Positions 55,359-63,472 of a stretch of 64,000 nt of DNA are shown here, piece by piece. This DNA comes from Brumicola pallidula DSM 14239 = ACAM 615. GTDB lineage: Bacteria > Pseudomonadota > Gammaproteobacteria > Enterobacterales > Alteromonadaceae. The stretch's first letter is position 1. Every line of letters begins with the position of its first letter. The DNA lies in the NCBI RefSeq assembly GCF_000428905.1, contig NZ_KE386817.1, forward strand, positions 173,339-237,338, written 5' to 3'. The position numbers and the translations under genes are program-made. The notes beneath the pieces are model-generated. The model was not told where the DNA came from. It worked only from the letters and a program-made list of their open reading frames with translations, and did no database searches.

Positions 55359-55823
55359 GTGAATATTGATCGAATAGATAAAGAAATTCTACGAATCATT
55401 CAACAGGACGCAGCACTAACAACCGCAGAAGTTGCTGAACAAGTTGGACTGACAACAACGCCTTGTTGGCGACGAATTCAGCGCATGCAGGACTCAGGGA
55501 TAATTATAAAAAAGGTAACCCTACTTCGACCCGAAAAGCTAAACCTTATGCTGACTGTTTTTGTGAATGTCAAAGTTGCTAAACATGACTCTAGTTGGCT
55601 CAAAAAATTTGCTGAACATACTCAAGCTTTTGAAGAAGTTGTTGAATTTTATCGATTAAGTGGTGAGTTTGATTATATGCTCAAAGTCCTTGTTTGTGAT
55701 ATGCAAGGCTATGATCATTTTTATAAACGCTTCATTTCAGGTATTGAATTAAGCGAAGTTACCTCGAGTTTTGCCATGGAAAAAATTAAAAACCAAACTG
55801 CTATTCCACTTAATCATTTATAG
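55359..55823 (+). CDS. Lrp/AsnC-family transcriptional regulator
   Basis: A 154-residue regulator with an N-terminal winged helix (DKEILRIIQQDAALTTAEVAEQVGLTTTPCWRRIQRMQ, written here only as its ends DKEILRII and CWRRIQRM) and a C-terminal RAM ligand domain (TVFVNVKVAKHDSSW, VVEFYRLSGEFDYMLKV, KRFISGIEL). The TPCWRRI recognition helix is common to Lrp relatives. Start codon GTG 55359. It is 21 bp after the diguanylate cyclase, possibly in the same transcript. Effector and targets are unknown. Confidence 0.92.
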   Translation: MNIDRIDKEILRIIQQDAALTTAEVAEQVGLTTTPCWRRIQRMQDSGIIIKKVTLLRPEKLNLMLTVFVNVKVAKHDSSWLKKFAEHTQAFEEVVEFYRLSGEFDYMLKVLVCDMQGYDHFYKRFISGIELSEVTSSFAMEKIKNQTAIPLNHL

Positions 55824-56072
55824 CTTTTAGTTGTTTACCGATATTCGGCAGCGAGATTACAAATAAGCTAAACGTTGCCTCAGGCACTTTCTCACAAATT
55901 AGTGCTGATTCACTTCAAAATATAAGCTCAACTGCTATATTTTTAGCCACTTCTAACACCATAAAATATTTCTATTTGCAAAATAATCAACTTTTTGCTG
56001 TAAATTTACCCTAACTTTATTGTATAATTATTTTAAGGTTAGATTTATGATAATCGTCTAAATTAAATAAAA

Positions 56073-58685
56073 ATGCTAAATCGTAAATTTTCGCAAGGTG
56101 CAGCAGCACTATTAACTGTATTGCAAAAATCACCTCGAAAGGATTTTTTTCAAATGAAGTCTGAGCAAAACAAAGAAACAACTCGAATAAGTCAACTGGA
56201 TGAAAAAAAACATACTATTGAAATGTATTTTCATGCCATCAATAATTCAACAGATTCAATATTCGTAAAAGATCAAGAGTTTAGGTTTGTCCTTGTCAAC
56301 GACGTTTTTTGCAGTATTTCGGGGTTATCTAGGAGGCAAATAATAGGTACAACACTTGCCGGCAAACTAACACCTAGCGAAATGGAACATTTTTTTTCTA
56401 TCGATAGACAGGTGCTTGACACAGGGACAGAAATTTTATGCGAAGAGTTACTGACACCTAGTGATGGGGGAGAAACTAAGACTGTATCAACCAGAAAAAA
56501 TCGGTTTATAGACTCCAAAGGTGACTACTATATAGTAGGAGTCGGTACCGACATTTCAGAGAAAAGACAGCTTGAGCAAGAAAAAAGCGATGCCCTGAAA
56601 GATAAAGGTAGGCGAGCCGATGAATTAGTCATTGCTGAAGAAGATAAAGGTAAGCGAGCTGATGAATTAGTCATTGCTGAAAAAGAGAAAGGTAAGCGAG
56701 CTGATGAATTAGTCATTGCTGAAAAAGAGAAAGGTAAGCGAGCTGATGAATTAGTCATTGCTGAAAAAGAGAAAGGTAAGCGAGCTGATGAATTAGTCAT
56801 TGCTGAAAAAGAGAAAGGTAAGCGAGCTGATGAATTAGTCATTGCTAACAAAGAACTAGCCTTTCAAAATAAAGAAAAAGATAAACGGGCTGATGAATTA
56901 ATCATTGCCAACAAAGAGAAAGATAAGCGTGCTGATGAACTAGTTATTGCAAACCATAAACTTTTTTTGCAGAACCAAGAGAATGAACACCTCCTAAAAA
57001 AGCTAAAACGTGCGGCCAGTGTTTTCACCTCCGCCAATGAGAGTATTATAATAACCGATGCCAATGGCATTATTGTTGAAGTTAACGAGGCTTTCAGTCG
57101 CATTACTGGTTACGCTGCTCAGGATGTACTGGGTAAAAATCCAAGATTTCTGCAATCTGACCGCCAGTCGCCAGAATTTTACACCGAAATGTGGGATAGG
57201 TTGTTAGCAAAAGGTACCTGGCGTGGTGAGATATGGAGCCGCCGCAAGAGTGGTGAAATCTACGCCGAAATGATGGCGGTCAGCATCGTCAAAAATGCCA
57301 CTGGTGTCTTGCAACACTCCATTTCATTGGGCACCGACATTACAGAGCTCAAAAACTATCAGAGCCAGTTGGAACAGATTGCTCACTTCGATATTTTAAC
57401 CAATCTGCCTAACCGTGTATTATTAGCCGACCGCCTAAGCCAAGCTATGGTGCATTGTCAACGCAATAATCTCAAACTAGCGGTTGCATTTATGGACCTA
57501 GATGGCTTCAAAGAAGTCAATGACAAGTATGGTCATAATGTGGGTGATGAACTACTCATTGCCTTGTCACAACGCATGAAAGCCGGTTTACGTGACGGTG
57601 ATACACTGGCACGTATTGGCGGTGATGAATTTATCGCCGTCATGGTTGATTTAGAAAAGATAGAGGATAGTGCCCCTTTATTAGAGCGTCTACTGACAGC
57701 CGTTGCTACCCCTATTGAGTTTGATGATGCTGTTCTGAAAGTGTCAGCAAGCATTGGTGTGAGTATTTATCCACAAGACGGATCAGACGCAGACCAACTA
57801 ATACGTCACGCCGACCAAGCTATGTATGTTGCGAAGCAAGAAGGTAAGGATCGTTATCGCCTGTTTGATAATGCACTTGCTAATGCAGTCAAGGCCCAAT
57901 TGCAGAATATAGACGATATTCGTTCAGGAATGGATAAATGCGAGTTTTTGCTGCACTATCAACCCAAAGTAAATATGCACACTGGCGAAGTGATTGGCGT
58001 AGAAGCGTTAATTCGTTGGCAGCATGCCGTCCGTGGTTTAGTCCCACCCTTAGAGTTCTTGCCTGTAATAGAAGGTCGGGCCATTAGTCTGAAATTGGGT
58101 GAATGGGTGATCGATAATGCATTAACTCAAATCAAACAGTGGCAAAGTATGGGATTAAGTATGCCTATCAGCGTCAACATCAGTGCCTATCAATTACAAC
58201 AAGATAACTTCAAAACTCGCTTAGCGGGGCTATTGTCGGCCCATCCTGAAGTGAACCCGTCCCATTTAGAATTGGAAATATTAGAAACAAGTGCATTAGA
58301 AAATATCAGCAAAGTGTCTGTTACTATGCATGCCTGCAAGGAGTTTGGCGTGAGCTTTGCTTTAGATGACTTTGGCACGGGATATTCATCACTCACCTAT
58401 CTCAAACATCTGCCAGTAAGATTGATTAAAATCGACCAAAGCTTCGTGTATGGTATGTTAGAAGACAACGATGATTTGGCCATTGTTAAAGGTGTCGTCG
58501 GTTTAGCCAAAGCATTCCAGCGTGATGTGATAGCTGAGGGAGTGGAATCTATCGCGCATGGAGTGGCGTTGCTGAAAATAGGTTGTGAGTTGGCGCAAGG
58601 TTATGCCATTGCTCGGCCCATGCATGCCGATGATATTCCTGGCTGGTTTGCTAACTGGCAAATCGACGATTCTTGGCAGGCATGA
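56073..58685 (+). CDS. PAS-GGDEF-EAL c-di-GMP enzyme with repeated coiled-coil linker
   Basis: An 870-residue cytoplasmic protein. PAS 1 at about 48-167 (NSTDSIFVKDQEFRFVLVND); a repeat linker at 175-293 built from a 14-residue unit (KGKRADELVIAEKE); PAS 2 at about 310-425 (IIITDANGIIVEVNEAFSRI); GGDEF at about 435-600 with RIGGDEFIAVM near 515; EAL at about 612-860 with GVEALIRWQH near 644, DDFGTGYSSL and the catalytic-site IAEGVES. Both catalytic motifs are intact, so synthesis and breakdown of c-di-GMP are both possible. The linker should be a helix: 14 residues are two heptads. No membrane segment. Confidence 0.93.
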   Translation: MLNRKFSQGAAALLTVLQKSPRKDFFQMKSEQNKETTRISQLDEKKHTIEMYFHAINNSTDSIFVKDQEFRFVLVNDVFCSISGLSRRQIIGTTLAGKLTPSEMEHFFSIDRQVLDTGTEILCEELLTPSDGGETKTVSTRKNRFIDSKGDYYIVGVGTDISEKRQLEQEKSDALKDKGRRADELVIAEEDKGKRADELVIAEKEKGKRADELVIAEKEKGKRADELVIAEKEKGKRADELVIAEKEKGKRADELVIANKELAFQNKEKDKRADELIIANKEKDKRADELVIANHKLFLQNQENEHLLKKLKRAASVFTSANESIIITDANGIIVEVNEAFSRITGYAAQDVLGKNPRFLQSDRQSPEFYTEMWDRLLAKGTWRGEIWSRRKSGEIYAEMMAVSIVKNATGVLQHSISLGTDITELKNYQSQLEQIAHFDILTNLPNRVLLADRLSQAMVHCQRNNLKLAVAFMDLDGFKEVNDKYGHNVGDELLIALSQRMKAGLRDGDTLARIGGDEFIAVMVDLEKIEDSAPLLERLLTAVATPIEFDDAVLKVSASIGVSIYPQDGSDADQLIRHADQAMYVAKQEGKDRYRLFDNALANAVKAQLQNIDDIRSGMDKCEFLLHYQPKVNMHTGEVIGVEALIRWQHAVRGLVPPLEFLPVIEGRAISLKLGEWVIDNALTQIKQWQSMGLSMPISVNISAYQLQQDNFKTRLAGLLSAHPEVNPSHLELEILETSALENISKVSVTMHACKEFGVSFALDDFGTGYSSLTYLKHLPVRLIKIDQSFVYGMLEDNDDLAIVKGVVGLAKAFQRDVIAEGVESIAHGVALLKIGCELAQGYAIARPMHADDIPGWFANWQIDDSWQA
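56595..56951. repeat. 42-bp in-frame tandem array in the PAS-GGDEF-EAL gene
   Basis: Six contiguous 42-bp units run 56595-56846; the four at 56679, 56721, 56763 and 56805 are identical at every base. After a 21-bp half unit (56847-56867) two diverged units follow to 56951. Base identity among four units, including silent positions, points to recent expansion by slippage or recombination. Confidence 0.97.
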
Positions 58686-58723
58686 AATTTTATTTCCGCA
58701 AACCGTCAGTCTAGTCAATACTC

Positions 58724-58791
58724 TTCGTTTAAATAGCGTTCGTTTAAATAGCGTTCGTTTAAATAGCGTTCGTTTAAATAGCGTTCGTTTA
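58724..58791. repeat. 15-bp tandem array, four and a half units
   Basis: Unit ttcgtttaaatagcg is repeated exactly four times, then ttcgttta. The last partial unit contains the stop codon of the convergent GH16 gene. It lies 38 bp after the PAS-GGDEF-EAL stop. Confidence 0.97.
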
Positions 58792-59649
58792 TCTCCAGAC
58801 TTCGTGTTTCACCCAATCCACTTCCATGGTCCAATTTTGGGTCATAGGAGAGTCATTGATCTTAGCAAAATTCAGAATAGCAAATAAGGGCTCAGGGAAT
58901 TGGTCTTCATCCTTGCTATTACGATACACCTCAATTCCATCGAGGCGGAAAATAATGTCATTACCAAGTAATTCTACTGAGTAATCGTGATATTCGCCCA
59001 GCGTTGCCGCTTGCACCAACATTAATGCCTGCCAGTCACCGCCGTCACAGTAACCTAAACTTGTTATTGCCCTAGCTGCGTAGTGATCAGGGCCACCATC
59101 ACTATGATGTTCAAAAATATCGATTTCACCTGAACCGGTCATTGGCCAACAGACAGTCTCATCGGCTTCTTGCACTGGTGCTTCATTATTCAAAGCACCT
59201 AGCAACCACCAAGCCGGGAACATACCGGATTGACCACTATTTTCAACCTTTAATCTAGCGGTCCACTTACCTTTGATAAATTCTTTACGGTTTTTTGAAG
59301 CAATACGACCGGCCACATATTGTGTATCGTGATGTTTTTCACCATGCTTGCTAATGTTGTTACAGGGGCGTTTTTTACCTAAGTCAATCACTCTTAGCTT
59401 TAGAGTACCATCGCTGACTTCCCGAGTGTTAAACTGATTATCTGGCACATAACATTGGTCTTCTTGATTCACCCATATCATCTGGTCTTGCCAGTTTTCT
59501 GTGTTAAAGGTGTCAAATTCATCTAAGAAGTCTACTTGCCAACCACTAACCGCAGCTACATTATCTTGTTTAACTAGTTCTTCTGAGACGGGCCCAGAAC
59601 AAGCCGATACTAAAACAGCTAAGGTGATGATGGACGAACTATATTTCAT
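58789..59649 (-). CDS. GH16 family glycoside hydrolase, lipoprotein
   Basis: A 286-residue secreted enzyme. Signal peptide with lipobox VSAC, then a GH16 jelly-roll: FLDEFDTFNTENW, YVAGRIASKNR, GMFPAWWLLG and the catalytic ExDxxE in GEIDIFEHH, with two glutamates as nucleophile and acid. GH16 members cut beta-1,3 or beta-1,3-1,4 glucans (laminarin), agar or carrageenan; GEIDIFEH is most common in laminarinase-type enzymes, so algal glucan is a likely substrate. The lipid anchor suggests cell-surface action. Its stop codon lies within the 15-bp repeat array. Confidence 0.9.
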   Translation of the reverse strand: MKYSSSIITLAVLVSACSGPVSEELVKQDNVAAVSGWQVDFLDEFDTFNTENWQDQMIWVNQEDQCYVPDNQFNTREVSDGTLKLRVIDLGKKRPCNNISKHGEKHHDTQYVAGRIASKNRKEFIKGKWTARLKVENSGQSGMFPAWWLLGALNNEAPVQEADETVCWPMTGSGEIDIFEHHSDGGPDHYAARAITSLGYCDGGDWQALMLVQAATLGEYHDYSVELLGNDIIFRLDGIEVYRNSKDEDQFPEPLFAILNFAKINDSPMTQNWTMEVDWVKHEVWR

Positions 59650-59943
59650 CTGATCTCCAGAGGTTAAACCGCTTATAAAATAGTTATGTTCAGTGCGCTA
59701 AAGGGTCTAAATAATACACCAACACCTCTGAACTTTAGAATTTTATACCATATATCGATTCTTACAACTTTTGGATAGCGTTAGTTTGGACTAAATTTGA
59801 GACAAGTTGGAATATACCGCCTCACTGCATCAAACCGTGAAATAATTATAAGCGCACTAATACGCATATGAAAAATTGAATCCGCCGTTTTTCAGAACAC
59901 AGCGGGGAGGTTTTTACAGCCGTAATTTGTTATCTTTTTTTGA

Positions 59944-61536
59944 TCATCTACTAATTGCTTTTAGTGCCCCTAGTAGATATTTTGGGTTGTGCGTCGATTC
60001 ATACATTGGGTGTACTTTGTGGTCGGTATCAAACAAACCATAAACAGCCATTTGAGCTGTTCTGACAGAATATTCAACCGTAAATACGCAGTCTTTTGGT
60101 GCCTCTGCAAACTGACCTAAAAATGCAAAATTTGTTGCCCCTTTTGGTATTACATCAGGTCTGTCTCCTCTATTTCTTGGCATAAAAAGACTATCAATAA
60201 ACGGCATCGCGACAGGAATACAATTGACCTTTCCAGCTGCTGTAATCGGCGCCATCAAGTCTTGGATCTTTAAATGATAATAAAGCTCTTCTAACATCTC
60301 AGCGCCGCTGCACTGTGACATTGTTTTATTAACGTAATTGCCTTTTCTATCAGGATAAAGTCCATAACCCCAAAAAATATTTACATCATCAGCTTGATTT
60401 GGAAAGTGCGGCTGGCGTGCTATGACAAATGACATAAGCCAATTAGAATCAGTCAAAGTAACAAGTCCACCGGTGCCATCTACATTACCCGAAAAGTTTT
60501 CAATATAATCCTGAAATGTGCTGTCTTTCATGGTTGCCGTAAATGAATACCATTTTTGCAAGTCAATGTTGTCACAGAAGGGATTTGGGTTACCGAAAGC
60601 CTTGTCTTTTTTTGCTATTTTCTTCCATAGCGTCCATGAGCCAGACGCCTCCAGACCTTTTAGTTTTGCTGGCGTGTCCCAGCTTCCATTATCAGTACTT
60701 TCTGTGATTGAGCCATTTGTAAAAAACACAAAGTCGTTTTTTCCGAGTACTATTTCAGTTTTGTCTTTAAGGTGAAGTACCGTAGCCGTTTTTTTGTCGG
60801 CGGATAAATTGAAATCAATATCAACAACTTCTTTACCCATTTCAAACTTCACCCCCTTTTCTTCTAGGTATTTTTTTATCGGTCTTACTACAGAGTCATA
60901 TTGATTATATTTAGTTCGCATCACGCCACCCAACTTATGCAAACCATCAACAAGGTGCATGAAACGTTTCATGTAGCGTCTCATTTCAGCAAGACTACTC
61001 CATTTTTGAAAAGCAAACATAGACGTCCATATAAGCCAAAATTTAGTCTCAAAAAAAGCTTGGTCAAACCAATCTTCTATCCTTTGATTGCCTAATGATT
61101 TTTCAGAAACGTAGGTGAGTTTAATAAAATCCTTTTGTTGATCGAAGGATAATCCATACGAGGACACATCTAATTTCTGGCCATCTTTCAAAAGTCTGGC
61201 CTGTGCATTTGAAACAAATCGTTGATTAAATTCGTAGGATTCGTCCCTTACCGAAACGCTTGGATCTTCTAATGAAGGTATGTGTGAAAGGAGTTCCCAA
61301 TAACACTCGTAGTGCATTTCATGCATCCTTCCACCACGAACAACATATCCTTGATCTTGATCGCCAGCACCGTCAGTGGCGCCACCGGCAATCATTTCTT
61401 TTTCCAAAATATGTATATTCTCACCAGTAATGCCCGCATCTTTTTCTAAATATACAGCACTAGCAAGTCCCGCAATTCCACTGCCAATAAGATATACTTT
61501 TGAATCTTTACGATTGTTTTCTGCTGCTACTTCCAT
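59944..61536 (-). CDS. ohyA: Oleate hydratase (myosin-cross-reactive antigen family)
   Basis: A 530-residue FAD-dependent enzyme adding water to the cis double bond of oleate. FAD loop VYLIGSGIAGLASAVYL, the family hallmark RGGRMHEMHYECYWELLSH with the catalytic Glu region, FFETKFWLIWTSMFAFQKW, SLAEMRRYMKRFMH and the C-terminal FAFLGQFAEAPKDCVFTVEY are all present at usual spacing. Length is slightly below the family's usual 560-590 residues. It protects against unsaturated fatty acids. An array of 13-bp repeats lies upstream at 61687-61738, and the gene appears single. Confidence 0.95.
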   Translation of the reverse strand: MEVAAENNRKDSKVYLIGSGIAGLASAVYLEKDAGITGENIHILEKEMIAGGATDGAGDQDQGYVVRGGRMHEMHYECYWELLSHIPSLEDPSVSVRDESYEFNQRFVSNAQARLLKDGQKLDVSSYGLSFDQQKDFIKLTYVSEKSLGNQRIEDWFDQAFFETKFWLIWTSMFAFQKWSSLAEMRRYMKRFMHLVDGLHKLGGVMRTKYNQYDSVVRPIKKYLEEKGVKFEMGKEVVDIDFNLSADKKTATVLHLKDKTEIVLGKNDFVFFTNGSITESTDNGSWDTPAKLKGLEASGSWTLWKKIAKKDKAFGNPNPFCDNIDLQKWYSFTATMKDSTFQDYIENFSGNVDGTGGLVTLTDSNWLMSFVIARQPHFPNQADDVNIFWGYGLYPDRKGNYVNKTMSQCSGAEMLEELYYHLKIQDLMAPITAAGKVNCIPVAMPFIDSLFMPRNRGDRPDVIPKGATNFAFLGQFAEAPKDCVFTVEYSVRTAQMAVYGLFDTDHKVHPMYESTHNPKYLLGALKAISR

Positions 61537-61686
61537 ACTATTTTCTAACTCCTGCGGTTTTTAAATTAGTAGATAAAGGCCTTGAGGTTAACCTTGAGAG
61601 GATTTTCGTAATACTATATTTTAGATATTACGAAACAAACAGACGGCCCGCAATTAGGAGCGCCCACAGGTAGTTGTGGTCAGTAC

Positions 61687-61738
61687 TTATGGAGAGCTGT
61701 TATGGAGAGCTGTTATGGAGAGCTGTTATGAAGAGCAC
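61687..61738. repeat. 13-bp tandem array, four units
   Basis: ttatggagagctg is repeated exactly three times, followed by ttatgaagagcac. It is about 150 bp upstream of the oleate hydratase start codon and 60 bp past the RraA-like gene's terminator. Nothing else is evident in 61537-61796. Confidence 0.95.
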
Positions 61739-61796
61739 TTAAATATAGGCCGCAGTTATAGGAGCTAGTATAAGGAGCACTTGTTATTAGCAAAAA

Positions 61797-61821
61797 CAAC
61801 GGCAAGCGTCGGTGGCCGTTG
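61797..61821 (-). terminator. Intrinsic terminator after the RraA-like gene
   Basis: On the minus strand, CAACGGC pairs with GCCGTTG over an 11-base loop, then TTTTT. It lies ten bases past the stop codon. Confidence 0.8.
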
Positions 61822-61830
61822 AGATTTAAT

Positions 61831-62451
61831 TTATGGCGTCAACTTGTGCAAAATATCTTTCACATTTTGCTCGTGCTTACTTTGCCATTGCGCTAGCGTT
61901 TGCTGAGCGTCGGTGTCGCGGCGACTAACAGCAGTAGCTAAAGCCTCTTTTGCTTGGGCTTTTGGAATAACCGCTATGCCGTCGTTATCGGCAACAATAA
62001 TATCTCCGGTATGCACGTTTACACCGCCACATACCACAGGATTATTAAGCGGTATATAGACTTTTTTCGCGCCTGGTTTTGGGCAGGTTCCAAGTGCATG
62101 GACTGGAAATTTAATATCAACCACTTCATCAATATCACGAATAACACCATCAATCACAAAACCAGTGATACCTCGCGCTTGCGCAATAGCACATACGTTA
62201 CCGCCGCTTACAGCATACTGATCATTGGCTTGTACAACTAAAATATCGCCAGCTTGGGCAGCGTAAATAGCGGCATGCAACATCAGATTATCGCCTTGAC
62301 CGCAATGCACGGTAAAAGCCCTTCCGGCAATACGCGGCATGTTTGACCATAAAGGATGAATGGCATAATGCATAAATTGATGACGGGGCAGCGCATCAGC
62401 TAAATCGCATGATGACACTTGAGCAAAATCGTTATATGTGGGATCAGTCAT
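61831..62451 (-). CDS. RraA-like protein / HMG-type aldolase family
   Basis: A 206-residue protein of the RraA fold: GRAFTVHCGQGDNLMLHAAI, AAQAGDILVVQANDQYAVSGG, GFVIDGVIRDIDEV with the conserved Arg-Asp, and GDIIVADNDGIAVIPKAQ. Two groups share this fold: regulators that bind RNase E, and 4-hydroxy-4-methyl-2-oxoglutarate or oxaloacetate lyases, which need the GxxGxxRD motif and D/E metal ligand. DGVIRDID keeps Arg-Asp, so lyase activity is plausible. Length exceeds E. coli RraA (161), as is usual for the enzymatic group. Confidence 0.85.
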   Translation of the reverse strand: MTDPTYNDFAQVSSCDLADALPRHQFMHYAIHPLWSNMPRIAGRAFTVHCGQGDNLMLHAAIYAAQAGDILVVQANDQYAVSGGNVCAIAQARGITGFVIDGVIRDIDEVVDIKFPVHALGTCPKPGAKKVYIPLNNPVVCGGVNVHTGDIIVADNDGIAVIPKAQAKEALATAVSRRDTDAQQTLAQWQSKHEQNVKDILHKLTP

Positions 62452-62518
62452 ACCGAAATATCTTTACTGTAATAGGCGTGAGACATAATCTAACATATGG
62501 AATTGTAAAAGGAAGCTC

Positions 62519-63421
62519 ATGACTACTGTAAAATACGCTATATTCTTAGCACTGTTGAGTTTTTGTGTACAAAAGGCTCATGCAGGATCTCTTTCTGGAA
62601 AACATCAATTTATATTTAACCAATGGCAAGGCAAATCAGTAAAGGTATGGGCTTATACTCCAAGCAATTATGCGCCTAACAGTAAAATATTGTTTGTTAT
62701 GCATGGCGTTAAAAGAGACGCTGACCGTTATCGAGATGAATGGGTCGCATTGGCAGAACAACATAATTTACTGCTAATTGTTCCGCAGTTTAGTCAAGAA
62801 GACTTTCCTCGGGCACTTGGGTACAATTTAGGTAATGTGTTTTTAGATGATAAATACCAGCAAGCTAATCCACCTGAGGTATGGGCATACTCTGCAATAG
62901 AACCCTTATTCGATTATGTAAAATCAACATATGCAAATGCCAACAACACTTACAAGCTATATGGCCATTCGGCTGGTTCGCAGTTTGTGCATCGTTTTAT
63001 TTTTTTCATCCCACAGGCTAGAGTTTCAAAAATAGTCAGTGCAAATGCGGGTTGGTACACAGCACCTAATTTCAACATTGCTTTCCCTTACGGATTAAAA
63101 ACTACGATGGTTACTCAGGACCATCTAATTGCTTCGCTGCAAAAACCAGTGGTTATTTTGTTAGGAGAGGCTGACAACGATCCTAACGATAAGTATTTAC
63201 GCAAGGCTACGCCGGCCATGCGCCAAGGACCGCACAGGCTAGCACGTGGAGAATATTTTTTTAATCAAGCCAAACAGGCTTCATTGCAATATACAGTTAA
63301 TTTCGGTTGGCAGCTAGCAACTGTGCCTAATGTCGGTCATAAAAACGGTCTAATGGCCCACGCTGCCATTGCTTATCTGGTTGATGAGAAAGCCACTCCC
63401 AAAGTCCTTGTGCTGAAATAA
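62519..63421 (+). CDS. Exported alpha/beta hydrolase
   Basis: A 300-residue protein with a signal peptide (cut near HAGS). LFVMHGVKRDADRYRDEW carries the oxyanion region, YGHSAGSQFVHRF is the GxSxG nucleophile elbow, ILLGEADNDPN likely supplies the acid and NVGHKNGLMAHAAIAYL the catalytic His. The layout resembles polyhydroxybutyrate-depolymerase/esterase relatives of the CE1 type. The substrate is not assignable. It has its own strong terminator, and is divergent from the RraA-like gene. Confidence 0.8.
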   Translation: MTTVKYAIFLALLSFCVQKAHAGSLSGKHQFIFNQWQGKSVKVWAYTPSNYAPNSKILFVMHGVKRDADRYRDEWVALAEQHNLLLIVPQFSQEDFPRALGYNLGNVFLDDKYQQANPPEVWAYSAIEPLFDYVKSTYANANNTYKLYGHSAGSQFVHRFIFFIPQARVSKIVSANAGWYTAPNFNIAFPYGLKTTMVTQDHLIASLQKPVVILLGEADNDPNDKYLRKATPAMRQGPHRLARGEYFFNQAKQASLQYTVNFGWQLATVPNVGHKNGLMAHAAIAYLVDEKATPKVLVLK

Positions 63422-63448
63422 AAACGCCTAGCTCGGCTAGGCGTTTTT
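63420..63448 (+). terminator. Perfect bidirectional terminator
   Basis: AAAAACGCCTAGC and GCTAGGCGTTTTT form a 13-bp perfect stem with a three-base loop. It starts at the hydrolase stop codon and can serve both the hydrolase and the convergent M28 peptidase gene. Confidence 0.95.
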
Positions 63449-63472
63449 GTACTTATATAGAAGCTTGCGCCT

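Noticed and set aside
56528-56851. Minus-strand open frame of 107 codons made of a repeated MTNSSARLPFSFSA-like unit
   Set aside because: It is the reverse reading of the 42-bp repeats inside the PAS-GGDEF-EAL gene; an open antisense frame follows automatically from the repetition.
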